The notes beneath the pieces were generated by a model, which worked only from the letters and a program-made list of their open reading frames with translations, was not told the origin of the DNA and did not search any database. DNA of 64,000 bases, from assembly GCA_046351395.1 (NCBI GenBank), contig JAXLYP010000013.1:62001-126000 (forward strand). The letters run 5' to 3'. The DNA is from CAYYKK01 sp046351395 (GTDB lineage: Bacteria; Myxococcota_A; Polyangia; Polyangiales; Polyangiaceae). Below, piece after piece: positions 24,355 to 33,338 of this stretch. A program made the translations under genes and the position numbers. How positions within the stretch are numbered: position 1 is the first letter of the stretch; the number at the start of each line of letters is the position of its first letter.

Positions 24355-26189
24355 TTGGAAAGAACCCGGGGGAGGGGGGCCTCGCCTTCGCGGCGAGCGT
24401 CGCCCTCGCCCTCACCTCAGCCGCCGCGCCCAGCGCGGCGAGCGCGCAGTCGACCGAGTCGAACCTCGGCGGCTACGCGCTCAACCAGCTCGACGTGTCG
24501 CCCGCTGGTGACGACTTCTTCGGAGTCCCGTCACCCCACTCGTACGGCCACATCGTCCCGCGCGCGTACCTCCTCTTCGACTATGCGCACGACCCGCTCC
24601 GGCTCGGGACGGGGGAGTCCGTCGTGTCGGCGCAGGGGTTCCTCCGCGCGGACGCTTCGCTCTCGCTCTTCGATCGACTCCTCCTGCACGTCGACATCCC
24701 GGTCGCGTTGTTCCAGTCGGGCGACTCGCCGACGCTGAATGGCGTGGTGCTGTCCTCGCCGGACAGCGCGCACATGGGCGACCTGCGCCTCGGCGCCCGC
24801 TTTCGGATCGCGGGCGCGGACAGAACTCCGTTCCAGCTCGGTTTCGGCACGAACTTCTACTTCAACACGGCTGGGGACGACGCCTACTCGGGCGACGGCG
24901 CGCCCCGCATCGAGCCCCAGATCAACGCGGGCGGACGCGTCGACGGGAAGACCGTGGACTTCGTGTGGACGGCGTCGGGCGGCATCATGTTCCGCGCGAG
25001 CGACAACCCCCACACGGTGCAATACGGCGCGGGCGTCGCGCTCTCGTTCGCGAACGACCTGCTGCAAGTCGGCCCAGAGTTCTACGGGTCGACCCAGATC
25101 GGGGACACGACGCCGCTCTCGAGTAGCCGCGTGACGGTGGTGCCCGCGACGAGCACCGGCCTCGAGCTCCTCGGTGACGTGAAGCTCCGCGTGCTGAAGG
25201 GGCTCGTCATCGGCGCGGCCGCGGGGCCCGGGCTCACGTCGGGGATCGGCACGCCGCTCTTCCGCGTCATCGGTATGGTGGGGTGGGCGCCACTGCCGGA
25301 GCGCGCGGTCGATCCCGATCCGGATCACGACAACATCATCGGCGCGAACGACGCGTGCCCGACGACGTTCGGGGAGAAGAGCGAGGACCCGAAGAAGAAC
25401 GGCTGCCCGCCTCCCGATCGCGACAACGACAAGATCGCGGACGCGCTCGACGCGTGCCCCAGCTTGCCCGGACGCGCGAACTCCGACCCGACCCAGAACG
25501 GTTGCCCCGCCGACTACGATCAGGACGGCGTGGCCGACGCGGACGACGCTTGTCCGAACCAGAAGGGCGTCGCGAGCGTCGACCCGGCGCGGAACGGGTG
25601 CCCGGGTGAGGTCGACACGGATCTCGACGGCATCGCGGACAAGGCGGACGCGTGCCCGAAGCAGAAGGGCGGGCGGAACGACGATCCGTCCAAGAACGGC
25701 TGCCCGATCGCGGACAGCGACGGGGACACGATCGCCGACTCCTCGGACGCGTGCCCCAACGAGAAGGGCCTCTCGAGCAACGACCCGAAGCTCAACGGCT
25801 GCCCGGACGGCGTGCGCTTCACCACCACGGAAATCGTCATCCTGAAGCAGGTGCAATTCCGCTTCGGTATGTCGAGCCTCGATCAGACGATCGATCCGGT
25901 GTCGGACGATCTCCTCACCGCGGTGAGGGACGTGATCGTCGAGCACCCCGAGGTGAAGCAGATCGAGGTCCAGGGCCACACCGACGACGTCGGCACCGTG
26001 GAGTACAACCAGACGCTCAGCGAGCAGCGCGCGAACGCCGTCCGCAACTGGCTCATCGCGAGGGGCATCGCGCCCGAGCGCTTGGTCTCGCGCGGCTACG
26101 GCGCGACGCGCCCGATCGCCACGAACCAGACCGAAGAGGGCCGCCAGAAGAACCGGCGCGTCCAAATGGTCATCCTCAAGATGAACTGA
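24351..26189 (+). CDS. OmpA-family outer-membrane protein with TSP3 repeats
   Basis: The GTG at 24351 overlaps the previous stop. The 612-residue protein has a signal peptide (TSAAAPSAASAQS), a beta-barrel of about 290 residues (LGGYALNQLDVS to VGWAPLP), and Asp-rich TSP3-type repeats (residues about 321-487; D-x-D-x-D-x-I-x-D, each ending in N-G-CP). The C-terminal OmpA domain carries the peptidoglycan-binding signature (VQGHTDDVGT, LSEQRANAVRNWL, SRGYGATRPI, KNRRVQ). It should be an outer-membrane anchor tied to peptidoglycan through its OmpA domain. Translational coupling and the shared TSP3 module point to a physical partnership with the disintegrin-repeat protein. A strong hairpin terminates the operon 13 nt downstream. 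Confidence 0.93.
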   Translation: MIGKNPGEGGLAFAASVALALTSAAAPSAASAQSTESNLGGYALNQLDVSPAGDDFFGVPSPHSYGHIVPRAYLLFDYAHDPLRLGTGESVVSAQGFLRADASLSLFDRLLLHVDIPVALFQSGDSPTLNGVVLSSPDSAHMGDLRLGARFRIAGADRTPFQLGFGTNFYFNTAGDDAYSGDGAPRIEPQINAGGRVDGKTVDFVWTASGGIMFRASDNPHTVQYGAGVALSFANDLLQVGPEFYGSTQIGDTTPLSSSRVTVVPATSTGLELLGDVKLRVLKGLVIGAAAGPGLTSGIGTPLFRVIGMVGWAPLPERAVDPDPDHDNIIGANDACPTTFGEKSEDPKKNGCPPPDRDNDKIADALDACPSLPGRANSDPTQNGCPADYDQDGVADADDACPNQKGVASVDPARNGCPGEVDTDLDGIADKADACPKQKGGRNDDPSKNGCPIADSDGDTIADSSDACPNEKGLSSNDPKLNGCPDGVRFTTTEIVILKQVQFRFGMSSLDQTIDPVSDDLLTAVRDVIVEHPEVKQIEVQGHTDDVGTVEYNQTLSEQRANAVRNWLIARGIAPERLVSRGYGATRPIATNQTEEGRQKNRRVQMVILKMN

Positions 26190-26201
26190 GAGCCCCTGCG
26201 C

Positions 26202-26226
26202 CACCTGGCCGTGTTCCGGCCAGGTG
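26202..26226. terminator. 9-bp hairpin at the end of the OmpA/TSP3 operon
   Basis: CACCTGGCC (26202-26210), loop GTGTTCC, GGCCAGGTG (26218-26226). It lies between convergent transcription units. Without a T-run it may work through pausing or 3'-end protection. Confidence 0.65.
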
Positions 26227-26401
26227 CGCTCCGAGCGCGCGCGGTCACACGCGGTGGCTTTGCGGGCGTCCGGCTTTGGGACATGGCGCGCGAGGTCATG
26301 GCGAGGCACGCGCGATCGCACTGCGGTGGCTCGCAAGCGACGCGGTGAAGGCGTCCGGTGCGGGGGCGCAGACGCGGCCCGAGGTTCGTGACGAGACGCG
26401 G

Positions 26402-28051
26402 TCAGCGCGGCCGGTCGGGGAGCGGAATCCAAACCTCCACTTCGCCGTTGCTGTTGCGCGTGGCCCCGGTCGGAAGCTGGAGCGGCGGAGCGTGGATCGG
26501 GGGGGGAGCCGTGCTCGGCGACGCGCTCGGCTTCTTGCTGACCTCCGGGTCCATCGCGATGGAAGAGGTCGCGGGCGCGGTGGTGACCGGCGCGCTGCTC
26601 GGTGGCGCGCTCGCAGCGGGCTTGGACTCGGCCGTCGCTTGCACCGCGGGCGACCCGTCGCCGATTTGGGAGCGGATGACGGTCACGGCGAGCGCGACCG
26701 CGCCGACCGCGAACGCGATGCCGAGCACCCAGAGCGTGCGCCGCTTGCCGGATCCATCGAGCTCCGGGGGCGGCGCGATCGACGGCGAGTTCGACGCGAG
26801 CCCCGTGACCGTGGACGCGAGGGGCTGCGTGCTCACCCGGTTCGACGCGGGCGCTCCATGGGTCTCCCACATGGGCGCGCCGGCGCTCGCGGGCCCGCTC
26901 GGCTGCGTCTTCGAGGGTGGGCGGGGCGGGCGCGGGATGCTCGGAGAGCTCGCTGACGCCCCGTTCGTCGACTTCGGTTCGGGCGGCGGAGGGGGGATCG
27001 ATCCCTCCACGACGTCGATCTCGTCGCTCGGTTTCGCGCTCGCCCTGGACCCGAGCGCGAGCACCTCGCGCGCGCTCGGCGTCTTGCCGCTGACGGAGAT
27101 GACCTCCATGCCGTTCGCGTCGCCACCGCCGCCGTTCGTGAACTCGGCGCTCCAGTCGAGATCGTTGGCGATCGGCGCTCCCCGCCGCAGGCTCGATCGC
27201 GGCTCGAGCCCCGCGACGCGGGCGAGGGAGTCCGCGAGCTCGCGCGCCGTTTGGAACCGCTTGTCGGGATCTTTCGCGCTCGCGCGCTCGAACCACGCGT
27301 CGAACTCGGTGGGGATGTCCGCGACGAGAGAAGAGGGCTTCTTCGGCGCGTCCATCGAGATCTTGATGAGGAGATCGCCGACGCCTTCGCTGTCGAAGGG
27401 GAGCGCACCGGTGATGGTCTGGTACGCGATCACCCCGAGCGACCAGAGATCCGAGCGAAAGTCGATCTCTCCGATGCCCTTCACCTGCTCGGGGCTCATG
27501 TAGTGCGGCGTCCCGATCAGGGTGCCCGCGCCCGTCTTGCTCATCACGCTCTTGTTCGGCGTGGTCACCTTGGCGACGCCGAAGTCGAGCACCTTGATGA
27601 TCTCCTCGTCCTCGTTCGGCGCGATGAACACGTTCTCGGGCTTCAAATCGCGATGGATGATGCCCTCCGCGTGCGCGCGCGTGAGGGCCCGAGCGACGTG
27701 GGTCACGATCCTCGACGTCTCCTGCAAGCTCAGGCGCTGCAGGCGATCGAGCCGCTGGAACAGATCCTCGCCGTCGAGGAGCTCCATGACGATGAACGGC
27801 TGCTCGCCGTCGATCCCGTGGTCGAGGATCTGGACGACGTGGGCGCTCCGGAGCTTCGCCGCCGCGGTCGCCTCGCGCTGGAAGCGCGCCCTCGCGTCCT
27901 CCTGCTTCGCGAGGTCGGAGTCGATGAGCTTGACGGCGACCTGAGACTTGAGCGCGAGGTGCTCCGCGACCCACACCGCGGCCTGCGATCCGCGACCGAG
28001 CGGGCGCACCAATCGATACCGGCCGTTGAGGACTTGACCCTCTTGAATCAC
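26402..28051 (-). CDS. Membrane-anchored Ser/Thr protein kinase with degenerate glycine loop
   Basis: The 549-residue product starts at GTG 28051. Kinase domain residues 12-275: VAVK (Lys41), HRDLKPENVF, DFGVAK and GTPHYMSPEQ are intact, so activity is likely. The nucleotide loop reads GRGSQAAV, with Ala at the third Gly position of GxGxxG. A long Pro/Ser-rich region follows, then a TM helix (about 427-445, LWVLGIAFAVGAVALAVTVI) and a short Pro-rich outer segment ending WIPLPDRPR. It is the downstream neighbour of the surface-protein locus, mirroring the kinase at 13.8 kb on the other side. Confidence 0.9.
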   Translation of the reverse strand: MIQEGQVLNGRYRLVRPLGRGSQAAVWVAEHLALKSQVAVKLIDSDLAKQEDARARFQREATAAAKLRSAHVVQILDHGIDGEQPFIVMELLDGEDLFQRLDRLQRLSLQETSRIVTHVARALTRAHAEGIIHRDLKPENVFIAPNEDEEIIKVLDFGVAKVTTPNKSVMSKTGAGTLIGTPHYMSPEQVKGIGEIDFRSDLWSLGVIAYQTITGALPFDSEGVGDLLIKISMDAPKKPSSLVADIPTEFDAWFERASAKDPDKRFQTARELADSLARVAGLEPRSSLRRGAPIANDLDWSAEFTNGGGGDANGMEVISVSGKTPSAREVLALGSRASAKPSDEIDVVEGSIPPPPPEPKSTNGASASSPSIPRPPRPPSKTQPSGPASAGAPMWETHGAPASNRVSTQPLASTVTGLASNSPSIAPPPELDGSGKRRTLWVLGIAFAVGAVALAVTVIRSQIGDGSPAVQATAESKPAASAPPSSAPVTTAPATSSIAMDPEVSKKPSASPSTAPPPIHAPPLQLPTGATRNSNGEVEVWIPLPDRPR

Positions 28052-28102
28052 ACGTCGCTTCCAGCGATGCAGCCGCGAACGTTCTTACTCACGCGCCGCC
28101 TG

Positions 28103-28108
28103 AGTATA
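28103..28108 (-). promoter_or_regulatory. Strong -10 element (TATACT) upstream of the kinase
   Basis: Reading the minus strand, TATACT lies 52 nt before the kinase GTG and is one of the most AT-rich hexamers in the area. TTGGTG lies upstream but with only 14 nt between, so the -35 is uncertain. Confidence 0.4.
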
Positions 28109-28233
28109 GCCGACTCTCGGGGCACCAACGGGCACTTTCACCCGCGACGCTCCCGTCGTGTAGGTGGGTGTGCCGAGCTCGCACGGCGAGGGTCGTGCGA
28201 AAAAGAGCGGGGGGTATGGGCCGGGCCGAAAGC

Positions 28234-28674
28234 TCAGTGCGCCGTCTCTTCCATGAGATCGCGCCAGTCCGACTCGTCGAGCTCGGGGTAGATGTAGTCC
28301 CCCTCGAAGTTCGTGTGGTGGAGCATCAGGCGCGCGATGTCGAAGATGAGCTGCGCGATCTCGTTCCCGCGGGCGACGATCTCGCCCTCGGGGATGGCCT
28401 CGAGCCGGGCGCGCTGCTCGCGGATCGCCGTGTGTTGCTTCACCGCGACGGACACCTCGGCCTCGAGGCCGTGCTCCTTCAGCTTGGGGAAGAGGGTGCG
28501 CTCCTCGTAGTCCATGTGGCGCTCCATGGGACCGTGGAGGAACGCGAGCAGGCTGCCGCGCTCGCGGGCCGCCTTTTCACGCGAGGCATTCGCGATGTCC
28601 ATCAGCTGGCGCGCCATGTCGCGCGCGCGATCTTCCTCCCGGAAGAGCTCGGTGATCATCCCCTGGAAGTCCAC
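28234..28674 (-). CDS. Hemerythrin-like metal-binding protein
   Basis: The 146-residue four-helix protein has hemerythrin HHE-type motifs: HMDYEERTLFP (His53, Glu57), KQHTAIREQ (His81) and HHTNFEGDYIYP. The first-helix ligand His, usually EH, is replaced by EED, so a di-iron site may be altered. Hemerythrin-like proteins bind O2 or NO or repair iron centres. Start GTG 28674 or ATG 28659 (AGGGG just before it); in either case the 5' end overlaps the upstream gene by 83-98 nt, far more than usual. Confidence 0.8.
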   Translation of the reverse strand: MDFQGMITELFREEDRARDMARQLMDIANASREKAARERGSLLAFLHGPMERHMDYEERTLFPKLKEHGLEAEVSVAVKQHTAIREQRARLEAIPEGEIVARGNEIAQLIFDIARLMLHHTNFEGDYIYPELDESDWRDLMEETAH

Positions 28675-29161
28675 ATGCAGGCTCTACCACGGTCACCGGC
28701 GGGGGGTCGCTCTTCTTGCGCTCCTCGAGCGCGTCGCGCACGCGCGCCATCTCCGCGAGCCGCGTGAGGACGCTGTCGACCACGATGCGGAGGACCTGCT
28801 TCTCCAGGGATTTTCGCTTGGAGGGCTTCGCGCCGAACGAGATGTGCGAGCGCGCCGTTCCGCCCTCTGTGAGCCGCCCGACGAGCGTCGCCGTGACGCG
28901 AACGAGCTCGTCGGTCACTTCGACCTTGAACTCCTTGAGGCGAAGGCTGGCCTCGACCCGCTTGGATTTCCCGAAGTCGAGGTGGTCGGCGGTGGACCGG
29001 ATCAAGCGACGGAGCCGCTTCTCGAAATCCGCGGTCGTGTCGTCGGGCACCTCGAGCTTCGTGAGCGCGAACTCCGCCTTCTTCGCGAACGCCACCCGGG
29101 GTGACGCGATCACCAGGAGCAGCGCCCCGAGGAGGGCGACGATGAAGGCCCAGGCCCGCAT
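28577..29161 (-). CDS. Exported protein of unknown function, C-terminus uncertain
   Basis: ATG 29161 gives a signal peptide (ALLLVIASPRVAFA) and a mature alpha/beta domain with TADFEKRLRRLIRSTADHL and RVTATLVGRLTEGGTARSH. The architecture (helix, Arg-rich strands, one hydrophobic helix) is reminiscent of periplasmic TolB/DUF-type small domains, but no family is recognised. As annotated it has 194 residues, of which the last ~33 are Arg/Gly/His-rich and overlap the hemerythrin gene out of frame. The 6-C run at about 28707 and a TAG nearby in another frame suggest that the true protein ends near VTVVEP and that a 1-nt indel has extended the frame. Confidence 0.65.
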   Translation of the reverse strand: MRAWAFIVALLGALLLVIASPRVAFAKKAEFALTKLEVPDDTTADFEKRLRRLIRSTADHLDFGKSKRVEASLRLKEFKVEVTDELVRVTATLVGRLTEGGTARSHISFGAKPSKRKSLEKQVLRIVVDSVLTRLAEMARVRDALEERKKSDPPPVTVVEPACGLPGDDHRALPGGRSRARHGAPADGHRECLA

Positions 29162-29309
29162 CGTCGGGACCCTAGGGAAAGCGCCGCGCCCGGGCCAACA
29201 TTCCCTCTTCGGATGTGCGGGCCCGTCCCAATCCTGACCCGCGCGGGGGGCAGGGCCGCCGCCGTTCGGGTCAGCACCGCTTCCAAAAAAAGCAGCTAGA
29301 GTTCGGGTC

Positions 29310-32300
29310 GTGAAGCGAACGGCAGCTGCGATCTCCTTCTTGGTGCTCGGAACGGCGGGAATGGTCGCCCTCAACGCGGCCTTCGCGCAGCCCGTGCAGC
29401 CCGCTCAACCGACGGCGACCGCGACGGGGGTGCCGACGCCGCGGCCGAAGCTTCGGCTCCCGAAGCTCCTGCCGAAGCTCACGCCCGAACAGCCGGGCGC
29501 CCCGGGCGACAAGAAGGCCGACGGAGACAAGAAAGCCGACGGCGACAAGAAGGACGCGAAGCCCGCGGATCCGAGCGCGAAGCACGCGCCGATCGGCGCG
29601 GTCCCCGCCCGATGGACCGAGGCGACCCCGGACAGCATGGTGAACCTGGCCGTCGAGCGCGCGAAGGCCGGCGGAGACGACGCGCTCGCGGGCCTCGCGA
29701 TCGCCGCGTCGCTCGACGATCGCGTCGCGCCCGGGGCGGTCGCGCGGTTCGCGAACGGCATCGCGAAGACGAACGTCTACGTCGCGGACGACGCGCGGAT
29801 GCTCGGCCTCGAGCTGGTGCCGCCCCCGATGGGCAAGCCATGGGAGGGCTGGGCGAAGGTGAAGTACGACGCGCCCGCGTCGCGCACCGGGGTGGTGCAG
29901 ACGTTCGCGATCGTCGGGCCGTTCCAGGACACCGGCGGCAACCTGACCAAGCCCGAGGGCCCCGAGCCCGGCGCGCGCTTCCTCGACGCGAGCGCGACGT
30001 ACTCGTGGGGCGTCTACGAGGTCGCGCTCCGGCGCACCGTCCCCGAGACGGCGACGGCGCTGGGCTTGCCGCTCGACCTCTACATCGAGCCTCGCCAGGA
30101 GGTCTGCACGTACCTCGCGACGAAGGTCACGTTCCCGGCGACGCAGACGACGCCCGTCGTCGTGCACATCGCGTCGACCGGGAGCCTCCGCGCGGACTGG
30201 GACGGCGTCACCCTGGGCGTGGACGAGAGCGTGCACAAGCGCGCCGTGTTCGACCGGATGGCGGCGCGCCTGCAGCCGGACGCGGGCGCCCACCTCCTCA
30301 CGCTCAAGGTCTGCTCGGGGACGCAGAGCGACGACGGCCGCGTCCGCGTCCGCTTCACCGACGCGGCGGGCAAGCCCTTCGCGGCGGACACGTCGAGCGA
30401 TCTCTCCGGGCTCGACGCGGAGAAGGTCAAGCCGCACGAGGACCCGACGCCCCGCTTCGAGCGCGTGACGACGCCGCTCGAAGACGCGCTCGGTCTCTCG
30501 TCGACGGAAGGCGGCAGGACGCCGTCGCTCGAGCAGGCGCTCGCGGGCGCGGTCGTGCGGACCCTCGCGGGCGCGGACGATCTGCGCTCCCCGCGCGCTC
30601 CGGGCCTCCTCGAGCGCGTGGCGCGAGACCCCGCCGTCACGGCGGACGAGCTCGCGCTCGCCGGCTGGCTCTCCGGGTTCGGATCGAACCGGAGCGGGTG
30701 GATGAACGACGCGCGCGCGAAGGCGCAGGCGACGGGGGACGCCGTCACGGACGCGTTCGCGCAGCGACGCATCGCGGAGATGCAGTACCAGACGGGCCGG
30801 GACGACTGGGCCCTCGCGACGCTCGACGCCGAGCCGTTCAAGAGCGCGACGGATCTCGAGTCCAAGGTGATGCGGCGCGAGGCGAGCTACCGGATCGGCG
30901 GCATGGTCGAGCGAACGCAGGCGCTCGAGGAGCTCCTCGCGCTCGACAAATCCGAGAAGGGAAACCTGCCCCTCTGGGTCGTGCGCCAGATCTCGATGCT
31001 CGCGTCCACGGACAAGCCCGAGCTCGCGGCTCAGTACTGGGACCGGGTCGCGGAGAAGACGTGGTCCCGGGGCTCGACCGCCCTCCGGTCCGCCACGCTC
31101 ACGGACGCCGCGAGCGTCGAGCGACGGATCGCGCAGCTCGTCACGTGGCAGTCGGCGTCGTCGTCGCTCGTGAATTTCGGTCGCACCCTGCTCGACTTGG
31201 GGCGGCACGAGTGGGCGCGCGAGATCCTGTTCACCGCCACGCAGCTCTCGCCCAACAACTACGACGCGTTCGACGCGCTCGGCGCCGCGCGGGAGGCCGT
31301 GCTCCACGACGAGGTCGTCGCGGGCAAGGCGCCCACGGACGACGCGGAGTTCGCGCGCTCCGCGGAGCAGCGCGCGCTCGATCTCCGGCCCACCGACACC
31401 CGTCAGAAGGACGAGATCGAGTTCCGCTCGCGCGTCGGTGAGGTCACCGACGGGCCCGCGGAGAAGAAGCCGCAGGACGACGAGAAGTACCTCACGCCCT
31501 CCGCCGACATCCTCGCGCGCGCGAAGGCGAACCCCGCGAAGGTGGGGGAGGTCTTCGAGCGTCAGCTCCACTTCATGCGCGTCGTGACCTACCACGAGGA
31601 CAAGCGCGTCTCGCAGCTGATCCACTACGCGCGCGAGATCGTCGTCGAGCCGCGCACCAACGACGAGCTCTACGAGCCCGGCATCCCCGCCGAAGGGGAC
31701 GAGGCGGAGCTCGTGTTCGCTCGGCTCTGGCACGCCGACGGGACGATGGTCGCGCCCGACGAGCAGAGCTCGGGCGGCACGCCGTACATCAAATGGCCGG
31801 AGCTCAAGCGCGGCGACATCGTCGAGGTCGCGGTGCGCGGCTGGACGAGCAGCCCCGTGGGCCGCCGAGGCGACGCGCCGTTCTACTTCATCGACTACGT
31901 CGGCTCGAGCGAGACGAAGCCCGTCCTCTGGAACGCGGTCATCGTCGACTCGCCCCCGCCCTCGGACGCGGGCGCGCTCTACGTGGACGTCGTCAACGGC
32001 AAGGCCGACCGCGTCGAGAACACCGAATTGAACGGGCGGCGGGTGGTGAAGCTCATCTGGGATCACCCGCCGAGCGTCCCCGAGGAGCCGCTCGCCCCGC
32101 AGCCGACGGAGATCCTCCCGATCGTCGTGGGCTCGACGTACCACGGCTGGGGCGAGTTCCGGGAGTGGTACCGGAACGCCATCAAGGGCTTCAGCGAGCC
32201 CGACGAGGAGGTGAAGCAGCTCGCGAAGGACCTCACGAAGGACGAGAAGACCGAGAAGGAGAAGCTCGAGGCCATCTTCAACTTCGTCGCGGACGACATC

Positions 32301-33338
32301 CGCTACGTGAACTACGTCTCGGGCGAGTGGTGGCTGCCGAACCGCCCGCAGCAGCTCCTCGCGCGCAGGCAAGGGGACTGCGACGACAAGGCGACGCTCC
32401 TCATCAGCCTGCTGAAGTCCATCGGCATCGAGGCGACGCCCGTCCTCGTGCAGACGCGCTACACCGGCCAACCGAGCGTCCTCGCGAGCACGGAGGTCGC
32501 GGTGCCGATGTTCGATCACGGCATCGCCTTCCTGCCGGGCAAGAAGAAGGGCGACCCGGGGATGTGGCTCGACGCGACGAGCCCGCAGAGCCGCATCGGC
32601 CCCCTCCCGAGCATGGACGCGCGGGCCCGCGCCCTCTTCGTCTACGAGGGCGACGCGAAGATCATCGAGACGCCGCCGAGCTCGCCCGAAGAGAACGGCA
32701 ACGACGTGAACTGGACCGTCCGCGTCGACAAGGACGGCAAGGCATCCATCGTCGCCACCGAGAAGCACATCGGCGACTGGGCGTTCGAACTCCGCAACTA
32801 CCTCATCGAGGAGGACGCGCGGAAGCAGTGGATCGAGAACTACCTCACCTCGCGGTGGCTGAGCGCGGTGACGGTGAAGCCCAAGATCGACTACGCCCCG
32901 GACGCGGGCACCCTCGGCTACTCCGCGGAGTCGGACGGGTTCGCGCGTCGCGAGGGCGACGAGCTCGCGATCTCGATCGGCGGGCAGTTCTCGTACACGT
33001 CGTACTTCGCGCCGCTCACCAAGCGCACGCTGCCGGTGTCCCTGCCGCCGAACTACGGCCCTTCGCACCAGGGGCGCTCGATGACGATCACCGCCCCCGA
33101 GGGCTACACGTTCGCCGAGCCTCCGCCCGACGGGGAGCAGAAGGGCGGCGCGTTCGGCTCGGGCAAGGTCACGTTCAAGCCGAGCGCGGACAAGAAGACG
33201 ATGACGGTCACGACGCAGATCATCATCGACAAGTCGATCATCCCCGTGGCGGAGTACCCTGCGTTCCGCACGTGGCTCCAGGGGATCGACGGGATGATGC
33301 GGGGTCAGGTCCGGCTCGTGCCCGTGAAGAGCAAGTGA
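29310..33338 (+). CDS. Large exported protein with DUF3857 and transglutaminase-like domains
   Basis: The 1342-residue product starts at GTG, seven bases after TAGAGT. It has a signal peptide (AALNAAFAQP region), a Lys/Asp/Gly repeat linker (GDKKADGDKKAD), and an N-terminal beta-sandwich-like part (TFAIVGPFQDTGGN, about 195-365). A helical region with TPR-like spacing spans about 400-720, a DUF3857-type domain about 745-930, and a transglutaminase-like catalytic core about 990-1090. The Cys-His-Asp triad is visible: RRQGDCDDKATLL, MFDHGIAFLPG and WLDATSP. DUF3857-transglutaminase proteins are periplasmic or secreted and poorly characterised. The stop overlaps the aminopeptidase start, so the two enzymes are made together. 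Confidence 0.85.
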   Translation: MKRTAAAISFLVLGTAGMVALNAAFAQPVQPAQPTATATGVPTPRPKLRLPKLLPKLTPEQPGAPGDKKADGDKKADGDKKDAKPADPSAKHAPIGAVPARWTEATPDSMVNLAVERAKAGGDDALAGLAIAASLDDRVAPGAVARFANGIAKTNVYVADDARMLGLELVPPPMGKPWEGWAKVKYDAPASRTGVVQTFAIVGPFQDTGGNLTKPEGPEPGARFLDASATYSWGVYEVALRRTVPETATALGLPLDLYIEPRQEVCTYLATKVTFPATQTTPVVVHIASTGSLRADWDGVTLGVDESVHKRAVFDRMAARLQPDAGAHLLTLKVCSGTQSDDGRVRVRFTDAAGKPFAADTSSDLSGLDAEKVKPHEDPTPRFERVTTPLEDALGLSSTEGGRTPSLEQALAGAVVRTLAGADDLRSPRAPGLLERVARDPAVTADELALAGWLSGFGSNRSGWMNDARAKAQATGDAVTDAFAQRRIAEMQYQTGRDDWALATLDAEPFKSATDLESKVMRREASYRIGGMVERTQALEELLALDKSEKGNLPLWVVRQISMLASTDKPELAAQYWDRVAEKTWSRGSTALRSATLTDAASVERRIAQLVTWQSASSSLVNFGRTLLDLGRHEWAREILFTATQLSPNNYDAFDALGAAREAVLHDEVVAGKAPTDDAEFARSAEQRALDLRPTDTRQKDEIEFRSRVGEVTDGPAEKKPQDDEKYLTPSADILARAKANPAKVGEVFERQLHFMRVVTYHEDKRVSQLIHYAREIVVEPRTNDELYEPGIPAEGDEAELVFARLWHADGTMVAPDEQSSGGTPYIKWPELKRGDIVEVAVRGWTSSPVGRRGDAPFYFIDYVGSSETKPVLWNAVIVDSPPPSDAGALYVDVVNGKADRVENTELNGRRVVKLIWDHPPSVPEEPLAPQPTEILPIVVGSTYHGWGEFREWYRNAIKGFSEPDEEVKQLAKDLTKDEKTEKEKLEAIFNFVADDIRYVNYVSGEWWLPNRPQQLLARRQGDCDDKATLLISLLKSIGIEATPVLVQTRYTGQPSVLASTEVAVPMFDHGIAFLPGKKKGDPGMWLDATSPQSRIGPLPSMDARARALFVYEGDAKIIETPPSSPEENGNDVNWTVRVDKDGKASIVATEKHIGDWAFELRNYLIEEDARKQWIENYLTSRWLSAVTVKPKIDYAPDAGTLGYSAESDGFARREGDELAISIGGQFSYTSYFAPLTKRTLPVSLPPNYGPSHQGRSMTITAPEGYTFAEPPPDGEQKGGAFGSGKVTFKPSADKKTMTVTTQIIIDKSIIPVAEYPAFRTWLQGIDGMMRGQVRLVPVKSK

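Noticed and set aside
29271..33068. 1265-residue antisense frame opposite the transglutaminase-like gene
   Set aside because: Arg/Val/Leu-rich low-complexity translation, no start context; the plus-strand protein has signal and catalytic triad.
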